Under the pieces are notes generated by a model that was not told the DNA's origin, did no database searches, and saw only the letters and a list, made by a program, of their open reading frames with translations. A program made the translations under genes and the position numbers. A stretch of 64,000 nt of DNA from Gordoniibacillus chartarius (GTDB lineage: Bacteria; Bacillota; Bacilli; Paenibacillales; NBRC-103111). Numbering within the stretch: the first letter of the stretch is position 1; each line of letters begins with the position of its first letter. This document shows, one piece after another, positions 18,701-24,575 of the stretch. Where the stretch lies: positions 162,057 to 226,056 of the forward strand of contig NZ_JBHLWN010000027.1 of NCBI RefSeq assembly GCF_042432825.1, in the 5' to 3' direction.

Positions 18701-19452
18701 TCATTGAGGTCTTTGCACATTTCGTTTGGTGCAGGTACATCATATTGAGCTGTGACAGCAGCCCCGTTCCAGTCGTAGTTGGGTTTCAAGTCATTAGGGT
18801 CCCTCCCGAACGTGTATCGCAGGTTAATGGGATAGTGATTTATCCCGAAATATGCGTTATTGGCCTGATTAAGGCCGGCATCGGGAAGTATTCCAGGTGC
18901 TTTTTCGTTTCCCGTATCTACAAGGATAGGATCACCACAATTCACAACTGGGCTTACAGTATGACAAGCTTGTAAGTATTGGTCGAAATTGGGGATTTGC
19001 GTTCTATATGGCTCATAGAGATCTGGACTCCCGCCTCGATGGTGCCATAGCCCTTTCACTGATGGTTTGTCTGGGTCATTAGTTTTGTAAACATAATGAC
19101 CGGGTCGGGAAACAGTCCAGGCATACACCTTGTGCTCTTTGCCTGTGGCATTGAATGTAACAGCGTTACCATTAAGAGGGGCAGTTACCTCCGTCCCGTT
19201 TACTTTTACAACAGCCTTCTTAATGTTTCCAGGACCTAAATCGATTCTCATGTTATCGTAACTATTTTTTGGTAAATACTTTCTTGGAGGGGTGTCATCT
19301 AAACTGTTTGTCGCTAAATTGATATATTTCGTATAGGTTCCGGATGCAGGAGGCGTGGCTGCAAATGCTTCTCCAACGGGTAGCAGAGAAATTAGTGACT
19401 GCATCAATAGTATTAAAGATGTTACATATGCAATCACAGTTTTTATGCGCAT
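12739..19452 (-). CDS. Giant secreted surface protein with CARDB-, PKD- and FN3-like domains
   Basis: A 2237-residue exported protein. A signal peptide (residues 1-32, ending GEAFAATPP) is followed by a unique N-terminal region with four Cys (to about 350), a CARDB-like domain (about 356-460, NVSFADKCVEIGKATTFNW), PKD-like domains near 590-710, 760-900 and again near 1660-1850, and a central region with propeller-like repeats. A laminin-G-like segment follows (NGDILYKLKFSGRTY), then two tandem FN3-like repeats (TPTLTWHQSDPDAGTIF and RPTFTWSQTDPDPGTIF), another PKD (FTNLSSDPDGDSLSYVWDV) and a unique C-terminal domain. No LPXTG, SLH or transmembrane anchor is visible. It follows the SLH lipoprotein gene by 31 bp, with GAGGAGAG before its ATG. 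The neighbouring pilus genes suggest an adhesin or a machine-exported tip protein; that is inference. Confidence 0.85.
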   Translation of the reverse strand: MRIKTVIAYVTSLILLMQSLISLLPVGEAFAATPPASGTYTKYINLATNSLDDTPPRKYLPKNSYDNMRIDLGPGNIKKAVVKVNGTEVTAPLNGNAVTFNATGKEHKVYAWTVSRPGHYVYKTNDPDKPSVKGLWHHRGGSPDLYEPYRTQIPNFDQYLQACHTVSPVVNCGDPILVDTGNEKAPGILPDAGLNQANNAYFGINHYPINLRYTFGRDPNDLKPNYDWNGAAVTAQYDVPAPNEMCKDLNEDPGDVCISTSIVNFSEIDQSSIKVTEKSRANAQNPDAEVYHWGKGRDGTGQVYVRRFLTDTEPDLRSFEQVDANTRNYYMTADVHWEAKTYEYVVTVDITYEPTFKPNFSNVSFADKCVEIGKATTFNWQFTNTGIDSLQPFKVSFRADNVEFDSLTITATQFSGSTQKGTFTYTLNTMKAITIFVDSGNNINEENEDDNSYTKAITPVSSCSGGGSSEGPEVITGTIDVTQPTVKYGDGSTTWFRDVNVSGGPSPGCTLVDGKVIYKQGVLTKIYEYDRSGDFYDTFVASPYNGFTVGTLTVQYDITTSCGTKKTIGPGTITVISNPGNSNPEFEASWFNEDDYANGYGTKIKQVPIGETVSLGPVVRPQTPTDHGTPYDPDGDFITYFWDFDNSTSEWIRGLGEWRDANSEHFSRIKADVRGTHTIQVTAFDGRGGFKGPIDVTLKVVDPPPIPVIDLPPKVIEGRPYTPAISCANSYSPYADRTIATCDWYGTVLPIYPSYGDYTIKLDVTDSAGLRSAETAYKVLTVLEDLPPIPKLTYTPVGVRGAPMQFTDASESPDGDPIAKHVVKLTCDMNNNGSYADDITQTMTLDSVGKFSYTPTHLGNCKINIYLQEGLGLKKTATKDFFFSVVNQAPEADFSAVGTQPQPPNITTVSIDGNTFVNSAAWSASSVTNASVNKNYSFESTENAIETIGMNTVAPYKSITGNNVTKSWTRIERNASIWGYTPSFVNSLRLDRRLWRSSSYFYNEDNPDIPRGNSFTATPYIGAEYQKKYFPEIYNFYDYELMGINAEANMIWMRKYPDTSTYNNTFQWTDYYFRVSDLKNFRSVPWLGNSTINPYWQGNQYKSYLSYRYAPDRSEYEPPPPSTWKSPSVTKEGNTMEVEEYRTRYGTPPYYTASKSTGIATFVKDYAGNLYKNRCDIYGDYFSTNERSYCVLDKYDPSGTERLWTSDPSFVPRSKKDKMYNANVSVEAISSANNAIIIKEESRYAELLKYQVRDNYSGAVILDFSSGYETGIQYLGVYGDTVAYVKRVYASGNGTQTLMFYNMTTGVTTDGGQIGTYAFKNVYGAPHYPDAKVAAEVSRDGKLILAVSLKNILVYNLKTMAKETEIDPQIGMDGARIVYDSSTVTRTVSEIHLTEDGRLKVLYEERTDGSSTYEKYWELTIQSDVDSTAESYNYGYLTGSNIIQNGDILYKLKFSGRTYSDTAAAGVGFRSQDHKNMYRLEATPDSVTLTKIVNGTRTVLGTSAYNFAVGTYYDFKVKLRGTHLTIYVNGLPLIDVYDNTFNLGKYGPYAEVPYMMMKNFTALTYDFVDVSVENVAIVNQPITYNAIFDDPDKDPEIKPLAKWTFTNTQPYKFLDAGDGASDPPGVNTYNNVVLTNPGPTLTKVGVYKVDYEIPDDPAPAGYRYPDNTFASFRKYSDPATHYITVHRVPISCFTLATNPDGTIAWDESCSYDPDRWLSVTNYSTEPTGIDYSLTHGIMDKRYMYTSPSGVTTPGKLTRPTETGAYTLRMAVKDEFGAWSDWYEQIINVTFVPANQPPTATLTFPNGTFDNPSYVTSLTPTLTWHQSDPDAGTIFAQARVSVRDATGKLIIDKTFEQNSDSPTGQWKIDTLLQEGQKYQVQVMVSDSAAWSPWSNIGWFITNRPPEAAMTFPSGASAASPTIVPTVRPTFTWSQTDPDPGTIFSYFEIQVRNEDNTVMVLTSGEHWQNTSSSSGSFAVDKDLPYGQLLRVRVRVYDGLAWSAWSPDKWFRINRAPIADFDWAPKPIWEGDAVHFTNLSSDPDGDSLSYVWDVVDPDNRTAAYTSWNAPPIQPALPGVYRVSLTVSDGIESATVLKNVSVTPLTLEAEVAHTPEWRSYHEQQGHETVTNPKDFYSGEIFVVQATSSPAPVDTVTAWIDTTAADGSHLLLSTTLTSIGEPNRYAGELFDEKLLLLTGGLPEGLQPVHFQIRYANGVVKNREIPVRIIGKVLETVGVHRIQ

Positions 19453-19483
19453 GATGTTCTCTCCTCGCTAAGAGGTTCTACTG

Positions 19484-20650
19484 TCATGTTGAAACTGCAT
19501 CTTGTTTGGTATCGGTCAACGGTATGTCACGACCGGGTAAAAATATCTTCAGTGGGTATGGTTCTGTACCATCCAAAAATTTGGCATTTCTTTTTTTGTT
19601 TTCAGTGTACATAATCCAGCCTTCCGTTTTCCCTACCTTTGATGTGTTCAGCGTATAAACTGTTGTGCCTTCTCCAATTGGGCCTTTACCTATGATTGGC
19701 ATCAAAGTGTTATACATATTGATGCTTCTTGTAATTGGATCTGAAACCTTGTTGTCAATAGAAAAATACAAACTTACAACCAACAGGTCATCGTAGTTTG
19801 ATAATGGGTGTGACGATTTTGAATCATAATCAATAATCTTCCTCGCAAGAGGATCTTCTTTGTTCGCTAAGTCCGTCATCCGAATCTTATGGATCGTTAC
19901 GTCAATATTATCGTTAAATGCATACTTGATCGGCAGCGGCAAGGTCGGCGTGTTTGCATAGACCCTTGTATTCGATCCGGTTAGTTCCAGATCGGCATTA
20001 CCGAGTGCAAGCTTGTCGACAGGTAATTTCTTTCCCGACTTTGCAGACAATATGCGCTCGATAATAACCACGCTCTGCGCTCTCGTAGTTGCTTCATTCG
20101 GGGCTAGCTCACCACCGGTCAGACCATTGATAACACCTAAACTCACTGCCTTATACATCGCCGACGTATCATACAAATGCGCTTCTTTGGGCCTCGACTT
20201 TTCATCGAGAAACCTCACCGCCAGCTTGGCCATCTCTATGCGTGTCAGATTATGATCAAACTGATCGGAAGGGAAATCCTCCGCATGATAAATACCGCTG
20301 TTAAAGACGTAATCCACATACGGCGCATACCAAGCACTTCCCTGACTTGCCGTCGCGACTTGTTGTTTCGTTGCCACTGCAAGCATCTTCATAAACTCCG
20401 CTCTACTAACGTTCTGATCCGGCCGGAACGTACTATCCTCATACCCATCCACATACCCGTTCTCCAGTGCCTTAAGCACGGAATCCTTCGCCCAATGATT
20501 CGATATGTCACGAAGCTCCACCGTTGCAGTACTTGCCTCTGCTACAGGAAGTACCTCGCTATCTTTGCAGCCGGAAGCCATCAACACACTAGAGATAACT
20601 CCGATCACCATAATTTTCTTGTACACCATTCGAACCCACTCGCTTTTCAT
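19484..20650 (-). CDS. SLH-domain lipoprotein
   Basis: About 388 residues. The lipobox LMASGC near residue 28 predicts lipid anchoring to the membrane, and three SLH modules follow (RDISNHWAKDSVLKALENGY, then YAPYVDYVFNSGIY, then KAVSLGVINGLTGGELAPNEATTRAQS), which normally bind pyruvylated wall polymer. The C-terminal 180 residues are beta-rich without a recognised motif. It would bridge membrane and wall. It directly precedes the giant PKD protein, which has no anchor of its own, so it may hold or present that protein. Start choice is uncertain: ATG 20650 or 20629 both give a complete lipoprotein signal. An even longer frame from 20731 would bury the signal. Confidence 0.82.
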   Translation of the reverse strand: MKSEWVRMVYKKIMVIGVISSVLMASGCKDSEVLPVAEASTATVELRDISNHWAKDSVLKALENGYVDGYEDSTFRPDQNVSRAEFMKMLAVATKQQVATASQGSAWYAPYVDYVFNSGIYHAEDFPSDQFDHNLTRIEMAKLAVRFLDEKSRPKEAHLYDTSAMYKAVSLGVINGLTGGELAPNEATTRAQSVVIIERILSAKSGKKLPVDKLALGNADLELTGSNTRVYANTPTLPLPIKYAFNDNIDVTIHKIRMTDLANKEDPLARKIIDYDSKSSHPLSNYDDLLVVSLYFSIDNKVSDPITRSINMYNTLMPIIGKGPIGEGTTVYTLNTSKVGKTEGWIMYTENKKRNAKFLDGTEPYPLKIFLPGRDIPLTDTKQDAVST

Positions 20651-20763
20651 CGTATTTTTTAACCACCCTTTGCCCACAACTAAAACCAAACATCGACTAA
20701 TTATGTGCATTCCCAGTATGTCACACCCCATTCCAAGCGTCTACCAGAATTCGCCATATATCC

Positions 20764-20824
20764 TAAACAAAACAAAACCGCCTTTGACGACAGCTCAAAA
20801 AGACAGCTGCCGGCAAAGGCGGTT
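20764..20824 (-). terminator. Terminator of the PfkB kinase gene
   Basis: A long imperfect hairpin (arms around 20776-20795 and 20805-20824, AACCGCCTTTG pairing with CAAAGGCGGTT) is followed on the minus strand by a T-rich tail (TTTTGTTTTGTTT). It lies about 100 bp past the kinase stop codon and upstream of the SLH lipoprotein gene. Confidence 0.75.
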
Positions 20825-20926
20825 CTTCCGCACAAGCCAAGCTAGATTTACCCATAGAATAGCAGAGTTTGAACCTACACGCAATACCCGAAACGATAAA
20901 TTTCCCGGGCAATTTTCGACGCGATT

Positions 20927-21889
20927 CTAGCGCGCCTCAACCTCGGCTAATGTCGGTAAAGCTGGAATCGCCCCGCGGCGCGTTGTCGTAATCGCCCCCA
21001 CCCGATTGGCAAAGCCGAAAATCTCCGTACAAACAACCAGGTCGCTGACAGCATCAACAAGCGTCCCTGCTGAGACTCCCCGCTGAGCTAATTGGTACAA
21101 GAAGCCCCCGACAAATGCGTCGCCCGCGCCGGTGGTGTCGACCGCGTCCACCGATACACCGGAGATGTGGATGTCGCTCGATGTCGTCAGCACACGGCAG
21201 CCGTCCGGCCCCAATGTCACTACGGCGACTTTCGCCCCCATCTGAAGCAGCTTACGCGCACCTTCGACCAGCCCTAAGCCCAGCAAAAACTCAATTTCCT
21301 CTTCACTCACCTTAACGATGTCCGCAATCGCTATATGCTCTAATATCTCAGTCCGAGCCTGTTCCGCATGTTCCCACAACGGCAGACGTACATTGGGATC
21401 ATACGAAACTAACGCTCCAAGCTCCCGGGCGCGGCGAGCCGCATCCAATGTTGCCGTACGACATGGCTCTGCGATGAGCGAAACGGATCCGAAATGGTAT
21501 ACGGCCGCATCCTCCAGCCATGCTCCAAGCACCTCATCCGAACGAAGCAGCATGTCCGCCGCAGGGTGGCGATAAAACAAAAAATCCCGCTCCCCATCCT
21601 CACGCAGAGAGACAAAAGCTAGTCCTGTACGTGCTTCATCTGTTTCAATAACGGCAGCATCCACTCCCGCCTCTTCCAACGTCGCCCGCAAATGCGCGCC
21701 GAACGGATCCGCTCCAACCTTGCCGATGAAACGGCTCGCCCCGCCCAGCTTCGCAACTGCTGCCGCTACATTCGCCGGAGCCCCTCCCGCTGCCCGCCGA
21801 AACGCCGGTACATCCGCCAGAGCTTGACCATTCGATTCCGGTACAAAATCAATCAACAGCTCGCCTAAACAAACGACTTTCCGAACCAT
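20927..21889 (-). CDS. PfkB family sugar kinase, fructokinase-like
   Basis: A 320-residue ribokinase-fold kinase. The N-terminal GELLIDFVP and FRRAAGGAPANVAAAVAKLGG form signature 1 and the sugar site. The C-terminal VDTTGAGDAFVGGFL carries the anion hole and catalytic Asp. GELLIDF together with the length and FYRHPAADMLL resembles ScrK/fructokinase-type members, so phosphorylation of fructose is the first guess; other sugars are possible. GGAGGG precedes the ATG at 21889. It stands alone between two terminators, with no transport gene nearby. Confidence 0.88.
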   Translation of the reverse strand: MVRKVVCLGELLIDFVPESNGQALADVPAFRRAAGGAPANVAAAVAKLGGASRFIGKVGADPFGAHLRATLEEAGVDAAVIETDEARTGLAFVSLREDGERDFLFYRHPAADMLLRSDEVLGAWLEDAAVYHFGSVSLIAEPCRTATLDAARRARELGALVSYDPNVRLPLWEHAEQARTEILEHIAIADIVKVSEEEIEFLLGLGLVEGARKLLQMGAKVAVVTLGPDGCRVLTTSSDIHISGVSVDAVDTTGAGDAFVGGFLYQLAQRGVSAGTLVDAVSDLVVCTEIFGFANRVGAITTTRRGAIPALPTLAEVEAR

Positions 21890-21965
21890 TATACACGCCC
21901 TCCATCCATCCATATGCTTCCAGCATACCAAATGCGTTTGCCGAATACCAATCCCTGCTGGTGCA

Positions 21966-21997
21966 GCAAAAAAAACGCCGGCCGCAGCCGACGTTTT
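21966..21997 (-). terminator. Terminator of the TetR gene
   Basis: On the minus strand AAAACGTCGGC pairs with GCCGGCGTTTT, one mismatch, followed by a run of eight T. It begins four bases after the stop codon of the TetR gene. Confidence 0.88.
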
Positions 21998-22000
21998 CCA

Positions 22001-22600
22001 TCAATCTCCCTTATACTTCACAGCGTGAAATATAAACTCCGTTGTTTGTGTGACCATTTCTTCAAGCGAAAGGCTTTTCTCCGGTTCCGTCATGAGAAAC
22101 CGAAAGTAGTCCCGCTGCTTGTGCATTAGAAGCGCCCCAAGCGCAAACATCAGCGTGTTATCTAGGGACTCGAATTCGAATACGCCACGCTTCCGGCCTT
22201 CGGCAAGCAAGTCTCTGAATCGGGACCATAGTGGAAAGGTGAACTCCTGAAGGAATGCAATCCGCGACGACATGAGTGCGATCTCCTGCTGCACAATGGA
22301 AATCAGCTCCGGTTCGCGATACCTCATGCCGACCACTTCCCGGATAATCCTGCGAATGCCGATAACCGGGTCTTGCAGCTCATCTTCAAATTCCGGCAGC
22401 CTCGAGATCGGCATAAATTCCTGCAGCATCGCCTTGAGCACGTTCTCTTTCCCGCCAAAATAGTACGAAATCAGCGCCACATTCACACTCGCCTCTTCGC
22501 AAATTTGCCGCACGGAGGTTGCATCAAAGCCTTGTTTGGCAAACAGTCTCTTGGCGGTTTGCAAAATTCGCATTTTTACGTCGGATTCTACAGTTGGCAT
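22001..22600 (-). CDS. TetR family transcriptional regulator
   Basis: A 199-residue repressor. The N-terminal TetR helix-turn-helix (ILQTAKRLFAKQGFDATSVRQICEEASVN, then ALISYYFGGKENVL) is textbook, and the C-terminal ligand domain is all helical and resembles the CecR/YttP group. It lies 26 bp downstream of the membrane exporter gene, so the two form one operon. The tandem palindromes ahead of that operon (23836-23866) are suitable operators, giving autoregulation by this protein. The inducer is probably a substrate of the exporter. Confidence 0.92.
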   Translation of the reverse strand: MPTVESDVKMRILQTAKRLFAKQGFDATSVRQICEEASVNVALISYYFGGKENVLKAMLQEFMPISRLPEFEDELQDPVIGIRRIIREVVGMRYREPELISIVQQEIALMSSRIAFLQEFTFPLWSRFRDLLAEGRKRGVFEFESLDNTLMFALGALLMHKQRDYFRFLMTEPEKSLSLEEMVTQTTEFIFHAVKYKGD

Positions 22601-22626
22601 CTAGCTGCACTAGCCCCCTTGCAACG

Positions 22627-23802
22627 TCATGCTGTAGGTTGAACATTCGTACGAGCACCCGCACCTTGTTCGGAACGGCGTTCACGGCGTACCGCGACAC
22701 CGAGCACACATACCCCAAAGCATACCACAGTGATCAGCAGCAAGGAAATCGCGCTTGCGCCCAAGCTCGGTCCTCCGAACAAGATGTCCATATTGCCTTC
22801 AACGGCATAAGTTGCCGGCAAATACGTGCTGATGCCGTGATAAAATCCGTTTAGCAGCTCTCGCGGCACCATCGCGCCGGAGGAAACAAGCTGTGCGGAC
22901 AGCATAATGATATTCAAAATCATCCCTGCATTCCCGAACAGAATCAGGAACATTTGGGCAAAAAACATGAAGGACACCATGACAAGCGCCAAGAACCCCC
23001 ACATCGTCGCAAAGCTGACTACGGATTGACCTCCAAGTGCATGCACCATGGCTGTCGCTACCAAGCTGACCACGATAGCCGAACCGATATTCAGCACGAC
23101 ACGCACACCAAATACCGGCCATTTTCCAAGCTGCGCACCGGCGATATTCATCGAGATTTGCACGTTTTGCGCCATGATCATCGCTCCGACGTAAGACGCA
23201 AGCACCAGCATCATTGGCACCATCTGATTGTGCATGCCGGTCACTTTGTTCGAGCTCTGCACGTCGCTAACGACACGCTCGGACAAACCGCTGGCAATCG
23301 GCGCCGCGCGATCAGCCGGCAGCTGCGGGTTGACCTGCTGCAGTGCAGCCTGCGCCCCGGCCGCAATCGCCTGCTTATTTGCAATCGCCGTGATGTTCGT
23401 GGAAACGGACTGCATCACGCTCTTGATCAGCTGCGGATTCGACTCATTAATATAGTAATGGATCATAGCCGTTTGACCCGGTGTTTGAAGCTGCTTGGAG
23501 AAATCGGAAGACACGTGCAGCACCATATGGAACTTACGTTCATCAAGCTTTTGCTGCGCGTCGGATAACTGCTCTAGCTTTGTCACTTGAAACGGAAGAT
23601 TGGACGACAAGCCTTCAACCAGCGTCTTCCCGAGTCCCGAATCTTCATTCACGATAGCGATAACTAATTTGTTCGTATTGTCCGTGATCCCCTTGTAGCC
23701 CGTCATCCAAATGATGCTGAATACAAGCTGGAACACAATCGCGATGACGATGCCCACAATCGTCGTCGGCTGCTTCAGTACAGTTTGAAACGTTTTGCCC
23801 AT
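22627..23802 (-). CDS. ABC-2 type membrane exporter of the YhgE/Pip family
   Basis: A 391-residue membrane protein with one N-terminal helix (VGIVIAIVFQLVFSIIWMTGY), a large extracytoplasmic domain (about residues 35-205), and five or six C-terminal helices ending in LLLITVVCFGVCVLGVAV. This ABC2_membrane_3/YhgE layout fits drug or lipid exporters and phage-infection-protein homologues. No ATPase gene is adjacent, so it may use another ATPase or work in another way. I start at the ATG at 23802, preceded by AGAAGGAGAG; the longer upstream frame spans the promoter region and is rejected. It is cotranscribed with the TetR gene. Confidence 0.85.
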   Translation of the reverse strand: MGKTFQTVLKQPTTIVGIVIAIVFQLVFSIIWMTGYKGITDNTNKLVIAIVNEDSGLGKTLVEGLSSNLPFQVTKLEQLSDAQQKLDERKFHMVLHVSSDFSKQLQTPGQTAMIHYYINESNPQLIKSVMQSVSTNITAIANKQAIAAGAQAALQQVNPQLPADRAAPIASGLSERVVSDVQSSNKVTGMHNQMVPMMLVLASYVGAMIMAQNVQISMNIAGAQLGKWPVFGVRVVLNIGSAIVVSLVATAMVHALGGQSVVSFATMWGFLALVMVSFMFFAQMFLILFGNAGMILNIIMLSAQLVSSGAMVPRELLNGFYHGISTYLPATYAVEGNMDILFGGPSLGASAISLLLITVVCFGVCVLGVAVRRERRSEQGAGARTNVQPTA

Positions 23803-23835
23803 GGTAATCTCTCCTTCTCTCTGTCTAAAGAATGT

Positions 23836-23866
23836 TAAACGATCGTTTAAATTAAACGTTCGTTTA
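23836..23866. promoter_or_regulatory. Tandem TetR operators
   Basis: Two palindromes of the form TAACG-like TAAACG-NN-CGTTTA lie at 23836-23849 (extended to the perfect 16-mer TTAAACGATCGTTTAA at 23835-23850) and 23853-23866. Their centres are 17 bp apart, about 40 bp upstream of the exporter start. The arrangement is typical for a TetR-type repressor binding as two dimers. Confidence 0.8.
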
Positions 23867-24080
23867 GTATCATATATCAGTTTCCAATATCCGTCAATAG
23901 CTCTTGTCAAAATAACAACGCACGACGAGCACGCACCACGAGGAAGACCCTCCATTAGGCTGTTTTGTCAAACCGAAGCTTGCCTCCCTCCCGAAAAATG
24001 TAAATATTGCCTATTTTCTTGAAATGGGATACTATAAAAAAGTCCATGCAGCTTTCCTCTTTCGATTCGTTCGGCAGCGA

Positions 24081-24098
24081 TGTGCAATCGTTTGCACA
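24081..24098. promoter_or_regulatory. LacI/CcpA-like palindrome upstream of the decayed LacI gene
   Basis: TGTGCAATCGTTTGCACA has perfect 7-bp arms around TCGT. It resembles a LacI-family operator and agrees with the cre consensus at 12 of 14 positions. It lies about 110 bp upstream of a broken LacI-type gene and may be a relic of its control region. Confidence 0.5.
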
Positions 24099-24140
24099 AA
24101 GTAGCAGCACCGTTACTTCGCTCTCAATAGAAACATTTAC

Positions 24141-24160
24141 AACTAGAGTTCGCTCTAGTT
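24141..24160. repeat. Perfect inverted repeat
   Basis: AACTAGAG and CTCTAGTT flank TTCG, giving an 8-bp stem with a stable tetraloop. No T-tract follows, so it is not a terminator. Its role is unknown; it lies in the 770-bp stretch (23803-24575) that otherwise holds only the exporter promoter and a decayed gene. Confidence 0.45.
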
Positions 24161-24209
24161 CATCTTAATTCGATTACGTTTACAAATGTCGCCGGCGTAC
24201 GACGCCGCG

Positions 24210-24556
24210 CGCCATTTCATTTTTCATCGAACTTGCCGGAGCGGCCGGCGGCTCTGATTACGATCGTTTTGATATGATAGCGCTCTGTGTCATGAGCCGA
24301 ATGGCCGAGCTCGGCTGCCGTATTCCAGACGATCTTGCCGTAATCAGCATTACTAACATCGTCCTTCGGAACTTACGTCTCCCCCTCTTTGTTCAGTCGA
24401 ATCTCGCAGATGGGCTGCACCGCATCGCAGTCGCTCATCCGCTTGATCAATAATGAACCGTACTCGCAGCAGCGCATCGTGATCCCACATCGTTTAGCCG
24501 CCGGAGAATCGACGCCGTTCCGAAGTGACGAGGGGCCTCAAGATGAAGCTTAAGTG
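24210..24556 (+). pseudogene. Decayed LacI family regulator (C-terminal part)
   Basis: Translating short stretches in different frames gives DMIALCVMSRMAELGCRIPD, then DLAVISITNIV, then YVSPSL, then QMGCTASQSLIRLINNEPYS and QQRIVIPHRLAAGEST. In this order these match the C-terminal effector domain of LacI-type repressors, whose proteins end near PHRLVVGEST. At least one frameshift lies near 24360-24372 and probably another near 24260. No N-terminal DNA-binding domain was recognised. The gene is therefore dead. It sits directly upstream of the histidine kinase gene. Confidence 0.75.
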
Positions 24557-24575
24557 AGGAGGGCTCACGAACGTC

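Noticed and set aside
22524..23568. Long plus-strand frames opposite the exporter gene
   Set aside because: Histidine- and arginine-rich antisense shadows of a membrane protein gene.
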